Source: Datnioides undecimradiatus (Eukaryota > Chordata > Actinopteri > Lobotiformes > Datnioididae). From it: 64,000 bases of DNA. Below the pieces are notes generated by a model. It saw only the letters and a list, made by a program, of their open reading frames with translations, searched no databases and had not been told where the DNA came from. Below are positions 47,092 through 59,200 of this stretch, piece after piece; position 1 is the first letter of the stretch, and each line of letters starts with the position of its first letter. Where the stretch lies: positions 566,501 to 630,500 of the forward strand of contig WARS01000137.1 in NCBI GenBank assembly GCA_008933995.1. The letters are read 5' to 3'. The position numbers were made by a program, and so were the translations under genes.

Positions 47092-47175
47092 TATAAATAG
47101 AGTCTGAGTGCAGATTTTCAGCGCTTGGTCATCGTCGCTCCTGTCCGGTGACAGTCGGCATCGCCGTGGGCCGGT
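47092..47175 (+). promoter_or_regulatory. TATA-box candidate with downstream splice donor inside myo10 intron 1
   Basis: TATAAATAG (47092-47100) is a near-ideal TATA box in GC-rich flanks. About 74 bases further is CCG|GTGAGGAGG (GT at 47174-47175), a usable donor. Together they have the layout of a short alternative first exon of about 45-50 bases on the plus strand. No initiator or ATG evidence secures it, so this is inference. Confidence 0.25.
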
Positions 47176-48630
47176 GAGGAGGTGGTACATGCAAACAGCT
47201 GAACAGCTTCAACAGTGTGGTGAGCTCAGAAAATCAGAGCCTTAAAACCAGGAGAAGAGGAATATCATGTTGTTGCACTGCAATATCAGCGTGTTGCTGA
47301 GTTCTGCTCGCTTTGAATGGATGATAATGTTAAATAAATGCAAATAGTCTGGTCTGGGGACAGTTTCACAACCCTGAAAAGACAATCATGTTGAGTCTTT
47401 GCACAAAACACGACCCGTTTGTTTCAAAAATGACCTTTAAATGTTTTTTTATGGAAAAATGCCCAGAATGTGTTTTCAGCTTTCTAACTTTCTGTTAGCT
47501 CAGGACGAGGCCACTGATTGGCTGAGATCTGCTTTTATTCTGTCCAATGAGCACAGACCTGTGTGTGTGTTTGTGTGTGTTGACACAGCGCAGTCAGTCG
47601 AGCCCGTTGAACGGTCACAGGGTTTGTTTTTATTTGAACTGGTGGGCGCGGTGCGAGCTCGGGCTTCACCTGTGCACCAATCAGAGCGCAGGCGTGACTC
47701 AGGTGTGGGTTGGCAGCGATCGCTGTGCTGCTGCAGGCAGACTCACCTGAGGCCTGGGATCAGCGAGACTCTGGGAAAACTGGGATTAGTGGTGGAACGA
47801 GTCGTCAGCGCTCAGACTGAGGCAGCGAGGGCAGAGCATGGGTCTGACAACTGATGCTGCACATGTGAAAAAGCCAGTTGTCACAACTGAAATGTGCATT
47901 TTCAGCTTCTTGAGTGTGAAGGTTTCTGTTTTTTCCTCTCTTGCTGCTCATAAATGGAACATATCTGTGTTTGCAGACTGTCAGTTGAACATGCACTCGC
48001 ACCACAGCGCGATTATTCGTCCTCAGAGCTTTATTCAAACTGTTTTTAGGAGCCGCTGACGGTAAAATAACCTTTGATCCCTGGTTCATCCTGTGAGTCT
48101 TTGGGGAGCACCGGGTTGTAAACCTCTGCTTTGAGGCTGTGACCTCGCTTCAAATGGTGCTCACGTGAGTTTTAGATGTTGTCTGTCATCGATACGGCGG
48201 CTGAATCGTTGAACTGAAGGACTGTGCAGCGGCGTGACTCAGAGGTGCATCTTCAACAGCGCGGCCGTGTTTTCTCTTGAAGACGAAACGATCACCAAAC
48301 ACGAGCCGATGCGGCGGCTGCAGCTCCAGCAGCTCCGTTTGGTCCAGAGGTTTGAACCCGGCTGAGAGCTTCTCCTTCGTGTCTGCAGCTCCGGGACTGC
48401 TGCACCCGGTAACCTGGTTTTCTGGATTTTCAGAGCGGTCCTCGAACGTTTCCCTCCCACGACTCACAGACGTCTGCGTTTCTCATTAGATCCATAAAAA
48501 GCATCGGGCTGGATCATGGACCTTAATGGGCCCACCACAACAAACAGAGGCCCTGCCTGTTTCTGCAGCTTCACTTTAACGATGATTTCAACCCTTCGAG
48601 TCACGCTGCTGTGTCAGAGCGCTTCTCCGA

Positions 48631-48657
48631 CCCCCCCCCCCCCCCCCACACACACAC
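48631..48657. repeat. Poly-C run followed by (AC)n
   Basis: Seventeen C bases, then about five AC units. A C-run of this length is sequencing-prone, and its exact length in the assembly may be unreliable. Confidence 0.9.
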
Positions 48658-49177
48658 CACCGCCGCCACCACTCGTCCTCCTCCTGCTCTGCGGCTCCCT
48701 GGCTTGTTTTAAAGCTGAAACCTGACACCTGTGGAGCAGCCGGGAGGAACTGCGAGGAATTTAAACAGCTTGCAGACTTGTCGTTTTGTGCTCTGCAGGA
48801 CAACTGCGCGCCGCGTACGGCTGGATTCCCGCTCGGTCTGCAGCTTTTGGTGCTCACAAGTGTCTCCGGGTCACCTTGGCGAGTGACCAATCAGAGCCCG
48901 CGGTATTTCAGGGGCGAATGAGCTTTTAGGTTCATGTTTGACCTGAATCCAGACTTCCTGTGTGGCTCCAGAGCTTTCAACCACTCCTTTGTAATGGACA
49001 TGATGAAGAGGCATCATGTGACCCGTGCACAGTCAATCCAGACGGAAATCATAACTGTGCAAATGAAAACATGCAGTTCTGATGTGAATGACTGGTTCTG
49101 TTGCTCTGGTGACTCACTCTGAAACCTCCCTTCGTTTGCAGAAGCATGAATATTTCTCCTGCGTGTGAGAATCAGGG

Positions 49178-49206
49178 GCGTCCACATACTTTTGGCCATA
49201 TAGTGT
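49178..49206. mobile_element. Tc1-type terminal sequence, single-ended remnant
   Basis: The minus strand reads TACACTATATGGCCAAAAGT and continues ATGTGGACGC, the terminus recurrent in fish Tc1/mariner-like and related non-autonomous elements. I found no matching inverted end within the preceding few hundred bases and no transposase frame, so it is a fragment or a strongly decayed copy. Confidence 0.55.
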
Positions 49207-50546
49207 AAACATGAAGCCGTGTTAGTTTCTCTTTCTTGCTTTGAAACTTCTAATTCTCTCCTCCGGAGTCAGGGAGTCGGCTTGGCTGCCGGCCTGCTGG
49301 TGAGGCTTCGCTGCGCCGCTGCTGAAATCACACCTTCTCGAGGAGGCAGACACTCTGGACGTGAGCCAGCGCCGCCTGCGCTCCATCTTAAACTGGTTTC
49401 AGTCGCTCCCAGCTGACCGGCTGCGGGGCAGAGGGGCAACAAGCGACTGTGGGAAATGAAACGAAGCCTCAGAGCCGGAGCTGCAGACGCAGACAGGAAG
49501 CCTGGTTGTTTTCATTTCCTCCTTCGGCCTCAGTGGTGACGGCGGACCCAAAGCTCTCCTGTTTTACATTGACCGTGTGAATAAGCGGCTCTGCGGCCTG
49601 GTGGTGAAACAACAGCGGAGATGTTTGAGCTGCTGTAGATCTCCTGCTGTGGTCCTGAGCTTTCAGCTGAGGATGACTCACGAGTGTTTCATGAACCTTT
49701 ATAGTCCAGGTAGCTCCTGAAACTGTGGAGCTGCAGAAACCAGAGACTAAGAGCCAGTTGACCGCCACGCCTGAGGAGCAGTGACCTTCAGAGCTGAACT
49801 TGCTCCTCCTGAGGTGCTTCAGTGTGACCTCAGTGTTCGGTTGTGGGTTTCTGGCTCTGCAGACCTTCTGCGTGTCCTCCTGGGTTGTCTGGGAACAACA
49901 AACATCACAGAGCCATCAACAGCTGCCCAGACTACGAGCCGCATGCGCCAACATGGCCGACCCTGCGCGACCCGTCCACTCACATACCAAGGAATTAGCT
50001 CTCTGAAGATAAGATAAGATGTTTGTGACTTGATCTCTAAAGCGCTCCACAACACGGTCCTCCAGGTCTGCTCCACAGCTGCTTCCTGTCTTTATTGTAG
50101 GTTAATCCATGATTTAGATGCCACAATAGCAGCGCTGTGTATGTAGGTCTGCGTTGTCGCAGTAAAGAGGCCGTCGCGGCCGATGAGGTCACGCATTGTG
50201 TGGTTCAGAGGCGGAGGCTGATCTCACGCGTATGTTTTGTCTGTGGAAGCATCAGTTTGACGGATTAGCACGCAGGGATTAGCTGAAATAGGCTTTTTAC
50301 TTGTTTCCTGTTTGAATTTCATAAAAACGTTCACTGTTTACGCTCACTCTCAGCTGCCGGTGTTCAGATCTTTCACCAAATAAGTTAAATTGTGACGTGA
50401 CTGATCGACCAATGAGCTGCTGGGTGCTGTGACTCGACTACATGGGCCAGAAATGGAAAGTTTACTGCAGCAGAGTTTTAAGAAGTGATGTGCTTCAGTG
50501 TTAAAGCTCTCGTTATCTTGTCTCTCCCTCCTCTATCATCCTTCCT

Positions 50547-50566
50547 CTCCTCCTCCTCCTCCTCCT
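50547..50566. repeat. (TCC)n repeat in a polypyrimidine stretch
   Basis: About six TCC units within a broader C/T-rich run from 50515 to 50585. Confidence 0.9.
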
Positions 50567-51369
50567 TCCTTTCCTCTCTCTGGCTTCCCACAAAGTCTCC
50601 ACTTCCTGCCGGATGTCTCTAAACATTCCTCTGGATCTCGACACTTCCTTTCCTTTCACTCTCCGACTCCATCCACACGCGTGTCGGTGCAGAGCGTGGT
50701 CTGCAGACGTCTGCGCTCGGCCTGAGCTGTGCAGGACAGTTTAGCTGAAATGCAGCTGCTGCAGCTGAAGTCAGTTTGCATTCACACACCTTTACATGTG
50801 CAGAGGACCCCTGAGCGCTACATCCCAGGATCTCTGGGTAATAAAGAAGCGCATTTGTCATCAGCTGCAGCAGGTCAAGCTCTTAAAGCAGCTATACATG
50901 CTGGAACGTAACTCCCGCAGGAAGCATTGCGTGTTTGTGCTTTTACATTTATCTCACCCCCAAAAGATGATGTGTATGAGACGTTCTTCCTCTGAAACAC
51001 AATGTGACGAAGCCTTTCTGCAGCGTTGGATGAAGACAGAGGTTCAAACTGATGGACAGAGCCTGCAGAACCGCCTCAGAACCGCTGAGTAACGCTGCAG
51101 TCACTGTGTGCACAGCATTTTTAAATGAAGCTAATATCTAAGAGATTATCCAGTGTCATCTGCAAAAGCATCCGATCCTCCTTCGTCCAATAACGTCATA
51201 ATGACTAATGGCTTCAGCCCATGGTGCAGCACGCCGAGCATGAACATCAGGTGCGTGTTCCCACCTGTCAGACAAATACACACCTGACGACAGACAGACG
51301 TGTGTAATCGACGCCGCGAGCTTGTTTTGTAGTTGGGTTTGTCCCGTGCAGGTTGTGATTTATGATCCG

Positions 51370-51392
51370 CGCACACACACACACACACACAC
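51370..51392. repeat. (CA)n microsatellite, left arm of a CA/GT inverted pair
   Basis: About 11 AC/CA units; a (GT)n tract lies 177 bases to the right. Confidence 0.95.
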
Positions 51393-51564
51393 CTATCCCA
51401 CCAAACAACCGCTGTGAAGCTTCACCTGGCCGACGGTCACTGTAACTGTAATGATTTTATGGAAACACCTGCAGACAAACAGATGTTCAGTCACACGTCA
51501 GAGTGTCGAGAGTTTGATTTGATCCAAAGTGGTGTTTTAATGGTTTTTATGATTTAAGGTTAAT

Positions 51565-51568
<4 letters not shown>

Positions 51569-51601
<33 letters not shown>
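51569..51601. repeat. (GT)n microsatellite, right arm of a CA/GT inverted pair
   Basis: About 16 GT units, complementary to the CA tract at 51370-51392. Confidence 0.97.
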
Positions 51602-51602
<1 letters not shown>

Positions 51603-52649
51603 CACATGCAGCAGGTTATAAGTCACATTTGTGCCTTTTTGTTTTGTTTTAGTCCAGATTTAGAGATTTGAGTCTTGGCGTCGACGTTCGCCGTCAGCTT
51701 CGTGGTCATCGCGATGGACAGACTCAGTTTCATGTTTCACTCAGCAGAGCTCTGACTTCATGAGTCAGAAGTTGTAAAAACGTGTAAACTCATTAAAGAG
51801 CATTATCTGGGAAACATCACACTAATTCGTTAGCATGGAGCTAAAATTAGCACAGAATTACGTTAAATGTTGCTGAACGAAGCTGAACGAGCTGAGAGGA
51901 GCAGCTGTTTAGCTGAAGCTCAGCTCCTCAAGAGGAGACGGATGGAGGCAGCGAGGTGCTGCTGTCATCGAACTGACCCGACTGTCCTGTCCCTGACCTC
52001 CAGTTCATTCAAACACCCGGACACCTGAACGAGCCCGCCTGCACGATGGCGAGTGCGGCTGGAGAACCTCAAACTTCCTTCTCGGCTCAACGTGACGGCT
52101 CAAGTTCACTTCATTCGGAGCAGAACCGTGTAACAGGTACGATCACAGTGAAGGTGTCAAGGCCACCGAGTCTGATTTGTCCTGTTCAAGCGCAGGATAA
52201 ACATCCGGCTGCTGTGTGTGCGTCCGCCGCCTCCCTCCTCGTCCTCACGGTGCCGCGGCCACAGGTGCATCTTGTTTTCCCGTCAGTTAACTTTTAATTT
52301 ACAGTCAGACAGCAAATAAAAAGACGACACACGCTTCAATGTCGCCGCACAGATCTGATCAGCTGATCTGGAAATACAGCTTCCCTCTGATTATCACGAC
52401 TGGAGCGTGCACATGCTGCAAAAAGACGTGTTCGCTGCACAGACACGCCTCCTCCTGCTGCTCTGTGGCCGACAGCTGAGGAGGAACAGTGCAGTGCAGA
52501 GTCTGTAACTTAAAGAAAGGACGTCGGTTGTTGTCTCGGTCGTCTCCAATACCCACGGTCCTGTTTCTGATCAGATCTGGGAGAGAAGTGGGAGGAGGGT
52601 TATCTGATCCTGGGCTCAGTGTTGACGGCGGCTTCCTGGAAAGCCCCCG

Positions 52650-52680
52650 AACACACACACACACACACACAACACAACAC
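52650..52680. repeat. (AC)n microsatellite with an AACAC variant end
   Basis: About ten AC units followed by AACACAACAC. Confidence 0.93.
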
Positions 52681-55600
52681 TAGCGCAGGCTAGGCACGGC
52701 CCCAAAAACCAAACATCCATTTGCAGTAATGAGCTCCTTCTCATGCGATCCAGTTACCTTGAGGGAGCGCAGGTCTTGTCGTCTGCGGACTCCTCAGAGC
52801 CGCCGGCGGACCGTCGTCTGTTCTTCTTTTAGGAGACGCTGGAAAGTTGGTTCGTCTGATCCAATGAGCTGATTGATTTCTCTGGGCGGCGTGGAGCCAC
52901 AGACGCTCCTCAGACGTCACAGCTTCGCTCCTGACCTGAGTTACTCCGTGCATGCTGATTTTCTGTTTTCATTCAACTCTTCCACCTTTATTCCACAACT
53001 GAAAGAGAACTTCAACCTTTGTCCCATGTTTTTGATTCTTAGCGACTACCGGCGACCACAGTTAGTAACCTCAGATTGTTCCTCTGAGAGTCTGACGACA
53101 TTACTGACAGGATGCAGACAGAGAGAGACCCTTATTTTAGGGAGTAAAGGCGCTCTCTTCAGACGCACCAGACTCCAGTCAAAATAATACAAATTCTACC
53201 ATTGTACACAAGCAAACTAGGCAGAAACAAAAGCTTGCATGGATTCAGGTTTGGTTCAGATGAAACCAGAGCTGGTGATTGTTGGAACAGTGGAAAGACA
53301 AACCAGGATGGTTTTGGTGGATTTTATCTAGTTTTCACTGAGTTTGACTGAACCGTGTTTCTCTTGTAAAATCCAGCATTTTTTGGCTGGAGTCTGGTGA
53401 GTGCGAATGAAGCGGCGTAAAAGGCTGTTTGTGGTGAAACAACAAGGATCTCACTCCTCAACATGAAGGTCTGTCTGCGTGCGGGTCCATCTGAACCTCT
53501 CAGTGGTGTAAACGGTGTCAGCGGGCGCAGGTTTCACCACATCGCAGCCCGTTCCCTTCATTCTCAACCCTACATGCAGAAGTTGATTGAACTGTCTGGC
53601 GGAGCAGAGCTCACGGCCGGAGTTTGCCCCTGGTCTTTTGTCCGTTATCTGCAAAGTTAGAGAACAAGTCATGTCTTTCCCACGTGTTCACTTCGCTATC
53701 TCGTCACTTTCTGTAATGAAAGAATGAAAATTCCCCAAAGTTTATAAAAAAACCTCCAGCAGTGACTAATGGGGATAAACTCTTCTATCAGATTCCACGT
53801 TGTTATTTCGAAACTGATTTCTTTGTCTGCGGTGAGTAAGACGTGACCGTCCTTTAGCTTCATGAGGAAGTGAGCGGGAGAGTCGGACTCAACTGATTCG
53901 CTTCAGTTGCTCCGAACAAAACCAGCATTGACCGAGCAGCAGCTCTGCGTGAGGAGCTCGCCGCGGCCTCGTGTCCGTTCACAGCTGAGAGACAAAGGCG
54001 GAGAGAGGGAGATGCTCATCATCCCGCCACGCTCTCCCTCCTCGCCGCTATCAGCTCTCCTGCCCGCTGAACCTTCACCTCAGAGCAGGCTCCGGTGGTT
54101 CAGACCAAAAGCATCTTCTCAGGACCTGCCGGTTGGTTTGGACAAAGACGAGCAGCTCCTAAAGAGAAAGACTGAAGAAGTTCTCAGCTTAAGAGCCACA
54201 CATCTAATTTACAACACCGCCACCTATTAGCCCTCATTTGGCGTCGTTGTCGTCTGGTTTGACGACTGTCGATGGATGAATGCAGAGTTTGTTTGTTGTT
54301 GGGTCGCTGGTTTAAACTCTGGATGCCTTTTCAGCTTGACGCCGACTCAGACGATTCCTTAAACCCCCAAACTGTCAAAGTTACAGCTCCTCTGCATCTT
54401 TGATCTTTAATTTGTAGTCGTTAATTAAATAATGCACCTTTTCCCTCACCACTCCCAACTTGTTTTCTTGTTCAGTTCCTCTAAAATCAATTAAATATCA
54501 AGTTCTCTGTTGTGTCCCAAGCGTCCAAACGCCTTTGAACGAGACTCATTAACTCTGAGTGGTAGTAAACATCACTTCTGACCTCTCTTTTGAAACGTCG
54601 ACCATTACGTGCGTCCCAGAGGACAGTTTCCTCCTCACACAGTGTGAAATATGGTGTTTTAAACACACTTCGGTTTGTCCTGTGATCAAATAGACCCTTC
54701 CAGTTTGTTTACACATGCGCTGCAGAGTAATTCCACCCTCGCCTCGCCACTTAACCCACTTCTTCCACGGCCAAGCCACCAGAGCTATTAGATTGTCTTT
54801 GCGAGTGCACTCAGTGACTTGACGCTCATCCAAAAAAGCCATAAAGTCATTAGAGGAAGTTAAAAGCTCCGAGGGTTGAAGCGTGTCCCGGGATCAGGCC
54901 TTTCTCACACTACGCTGAGCAAACAGCACGAGACAGAGCAAACAGAGTTATCTCTGGAGTCCGGTGGGTCGAGCTGCTTCAAAGGGATCTCATACCTGAA
55001 GATCAAGGCTGGTTTCCTGAACCCAGATCCGTCCGAGATAGAGCTAATTCAGAAATGGAAGGCGGAACGTGAAAATGTGGGTCAGTGAGGACCGAACGAG
55101 ATAACGGGAAAATCTCGTTTTCATGGAATAAGTGGCGTGCTGGGAGCTGAAAGAGTAGGAATGCTGCATGAAGAAGAGCAGCGGAGAAGAGAGGAGTCAC
55201 GTTTAGCATCAGGAATCATCGCTCGTGTCTTTGTTAGCTAAAAAGGAGCAGCTCTCTGGTCCAACATCCTGCCTGGATCATGCACGAGAACCCGGGTCTG
55301 ATTTTAAACGTTCAGCCTGAATGCACTGAGTGCTCGATTCATGCTTCCAACGTGGTGCACCAGAGCCAGAACCTCAAAGTTTGGCTGAAACACCACAGAC
55401 TGAGGCCGTTTCCAGACAAAACCGAGAGCTGAAGGTGTCTCTGACATGTTTACATGGCTTTCTGCAACAACTGAAACAAGTCTTTATGCAGACCAAGGCT
55501 ACAGGAAGTTGCATCTCCTTCATAATAAAGCTTTTCCCAGCAGGAGTCAACTGGAGTCAGCAGTTAGCAATGAGACTAATCCAGCTGAGCTAAAACTGTG

Positions 55601-55816
55601 CTGGATCACATGCTGCATTGTTTCCCATGATTCACCTTGTGCACGGACGCAATGGCGGACTCCGCCACCACCAATCCAGCCGGGAAACCGTGCTGTAGTG
55701 CTGCACCAGTGGTGTGAAAGGTCGGGTCTGACTGCAGGAGAGTGACTAACTTTAAGAAACAAACAGCCAATCCAACGTGCCGCCTTTAAACGGCTGCTTT
55801 AGTTTGTGCAGCCGCA

Positions 55817-55845
55817 GTGTGTGTGTGTGTGTGTGTGTGTGTCTG

Positions 55846-55880
<35 letters not shown>
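55817..55880. repeat. Compound (GT)n-(CT)n microsatellite
   Basis: (GT) at about 55817-55842, then GTCTGTGTCT, then (CT) at about 55851-55880. This compound tract is followed about 160 bases later by (CA)n. Confidence 0.97.
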
Positions 55881-55884
<4 letters not shown>

Positions 55885-56041
55885 AACAAGGCGTCTGTTG
55901 TTTGTCCCAGAAGAAAAGGCAGAAAGAGGGAAGACGGTATTTATATTCCGCCCGTTCCCTCCGCTCCGAGTCTGCAAAACCAACGCCAGGCGACCACAGC
56001 TGGGCAACACATGGCAGCTCTGGCCTCAGCTGCCAGCCCCC

Positions 56042-56054
56042 AACACACACACAC

Positions 56055-56088
<34 letters not shown>
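56042..56088. repeat. (AC)n microsatellite
   Basis: About 23 AC units with one GC interruption. It is complementary to the GT part of 55817-55842. Confidence 0.97.
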
Positions 56089-56090
<2 letters not shown>

Positions 56091-56209
56091 CCTTACAGCT
56101 CACTTAATGTATGTAACTCTATGTGCGCAGGCTTTTTTTAAACCTTCCTTTCACACACTTGTACAAACAATGTCTCAAACATGCACTAACATTGTGTCAT
56201 GCACATGCT

Positions 56210-56231
56210 CACACACACACACACACACACA
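56210..56231. repeat. (CA)n microsatellite
   Basis: About 11 CA units. Confidence 0.95.
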
Positions 56232-59200
56232 GAGCAGAAGAAAGTAGGTCAGGTGGGTTTAGCGATGGGGGTTTGGGCATTTCCCCCCTTTATGGGCCTG
56301 AGTGGTCTTTAGTGGTGTAAACCCGGTCAGTTCAGCGTCAGGTCGTCGTTGATCCTGAGCTGCAGGTCTGCAGAAAGTCCAGATCCCCCTCTGGATTCAG
56401 AAAGCCTCCCTTCATGTGAGTCTGACTTGGCTCGTTTGCTGCAGACGGCGGCGGAGACGACTCGCTTTTCATGCACGATTGTGGTGACTAATGAGTCACA
56501 GGCCGGGTACTTGATCAGAAACTAGTTTCACTGAGTGCAGTTTTACTTTTCACTTGGCTCTGATCGCGATTAAACGTTTATTTCTTTCTATAAAGTTTCA
56601 CGTCTTTTCTTAAACTTTTCTGCCCTTTGGGAGAAAAAAAGACTGAACAGTGCACGGCGCAGACAGCCCAGCACTGAGTCCTCTGACTAATAGCTCTCGG
56701 ACAGGAAAATAACTTGACTTTATTTAATAAAGAGCACGGTTTCCTGTGGTCTGGATCCATGAAATCTGGAAAGTATAATCTGTGTGGTTACAAGCGGGAG
56801 CAGACAATACATAAATGCTGGTGATATTCAGAGTTTGTGATGGGGTAAACACAGGAATGGTGGAGCAGTGGGTCTCAAACGCCTCCCACCGCCCTCACCC
56901 TCACACCAACATCAGTTCAAGTGTCGCCGCAACGCACCCGCAGGTTTCATGATGCCCTGCAGCACAGCCAGTCGGTCGCTCCCAGTCACGGCCCTGTTTA
57001 ACCCACAGAGCCCCCCCCCAACAGAATGCCTGACTAAAAACGGCAGACAAAACACCACTGCCCTTTTCTGTGGATGCTGCATGTTTGAGTCAGTGAGGAG
57101 AAAACAAGGAAGCTGCCCAGCAAGCATAACTGAGATTACAGCCTGGGCTTGTGGGATTCACTGTCGCTTTGTTCTGTAAACCCAAAAACGGCTTGAAAGC
57201 GCCTCCTCGTTCACAGAACAAATGATGGAAAAGAGCGTCTGCGTTGACGCTCAGCGCTGCGCGGTGAGCCCGCTGCACTCGCGCTCGTCACAGCTGCGCC
57301 CCGCTGCCGTTTCCCACCTGCAGGCCGCTCTCTCAAACCTGCTGCTGGATAGTTGAGTCCCGCAAACACGTCAACACACTTTGATTGGTCCTCGTCTGTA
57401 GCTAGAACACATCGTTTAGGATCCACGCTGGCCTCCCAGCCTCTGACACCGCTGCCCCCTGAGACTGAACCAAAATGGCCGACGCCTGGATAAAAATATT
57501 CCGTGTGAAAGGCAGGAAGGCGCTCAACAAAGACCTGAGTCCCCACAGGAAGAGCAAGTTCGAGTTTCTTCACTTCAAAGCTGCTTGTTTTCAAAGGGCT
57601 TCGTCAAATCTCTTTTGAACTTGCTCATCTCTCTTGCATGCGCAGGATAAGCGTGTTTATGTTCGTGTCGGGGGGGTGGAAGCGTCTCACAGCCCAAGTT
57701 GTCTTTGTTGTTTCATGTGGCCGTGTTGAGATGAGAAGCCAAAAGCATCTTCTCAGCCAACTGTAGCTGGGCCAGCGACCAGGTGCCGGCGCTGAGGGTG
57801 AAAGAACGAGCCGGTTCAGAGAAAACGAAGAACGCTTTGGCTCAGGAGAAAGAGAACATGCTAACGGTCACAGTGTGCAGGTGGCTGTCCTGGATCAGCA
57901 GAAACTAAGACTTGAGCTTGTATCTGCTCTGTAACGTGCACAGTTTGGTGAATGCACGCACACCAGATTTAAACTGTAGTCAAACCTCAAACAGTGGATG
58001 CGAAGATCGACACTTTTGAGGTGCAGCAACTTTGTTTAGATGCAACAGTTCATGCAAACTCCGACTAATCCGCAGCAGTTTGAGGTTTGCAGACGCTCGG
58101 GCCTCACGCCGTTTTCATGACATATTAGAAGAGATGAGGTGAGATTTATAAAATAATCCTGCACCCATTGAGTTTGGCTTTTCGCTAAGTCCCTGCAGCA
58201 TGCACAGTCCTCCTCTGCTGCTTCACCACGTGCACAGTTCTGCCAAACTATATTTTACTTTTTCTGTTTATGACCAGCGTAAGCAAAAGCAGCAAACAGA
58301 GCTAACAGCTAGCGACAAAGGGAAGCAGCTTGAAAGGTCTGATGACACGTTGCACGTTAAAAACAGGACAGGGGGCCTGAAATCGTGCACAGCTTCGGTC
58401 GCAGGAGCACTTTCACTCCCTGTTTGTGGATCTGATGAGACAATCCGACGCTGAATGCCGCAGCTCCACATGTCTGCTGTGTTTTACAGCACGTAGACCG
58501 GCAGTGAGTAGCGCATGTTAACAGTCCCTTATAAAACAGGCAGGTCAAAGCTATAAACACCTGTTTTCTCCATCAGCCTCTGCTCACGACCAAAACCCAC
58601 CCGCCTCTATCAAATATTCAGGGGGAGTCGATGCGTTCCAGCTGACCTCAGAGACACATCCTCACATTTGTTTTCTCTGTATGAACGGATTCATTGCACA
58701 TTGTTTGGTTGTTATTTCCAGCCTGTAATTACACAGGGTGGTTTGTTAAGCATACAAGCTCTTTCCAGCTCTGGTCTGCTGCATATTCGTATTTATTCAC
58801 AGTCTCGATGGCTCCCAGTCCTCCAGTCCTCCGTTGTTGGCAGCTGAGCTCCGCTGAGGAATTTGGTTCCTTCAAGGGAACATCAGAAATGCTTGTAACA
58901 TGTCTCATGTGACGGCGACGAAGCAGAAAGTGGAGCAGCTTGATGTGGGGCGCTGGACACGTCGTTAAGGATTCACCCCTGTCTAATCACTCACAGTTTA
59001 TTTGCAGCGCTCAATCACGAGTGCGTGTCCGAACTCATTAACAGTCCAGCGTCGTCGGCGTACAGCTTGACTCAGGCCATTACCAGAACAGCAGAATGAG
59101 AGCTGATGAATCGTTAATGAGACACCAGTGACTCAAACGGGCTCGTCTTCATCACTCAGGAGGCGCAGACAAACAAACGGCCGCTGTCATCAGGGATTCG

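Noticed and set aside
55777..56247. Several frames of 74-156 codons on both strands
   Set aside because: They are dominated by Cys-Val, Ser-Leu, Thr-His and Arg-Glu runs from GT, CT and CA microsatellites.
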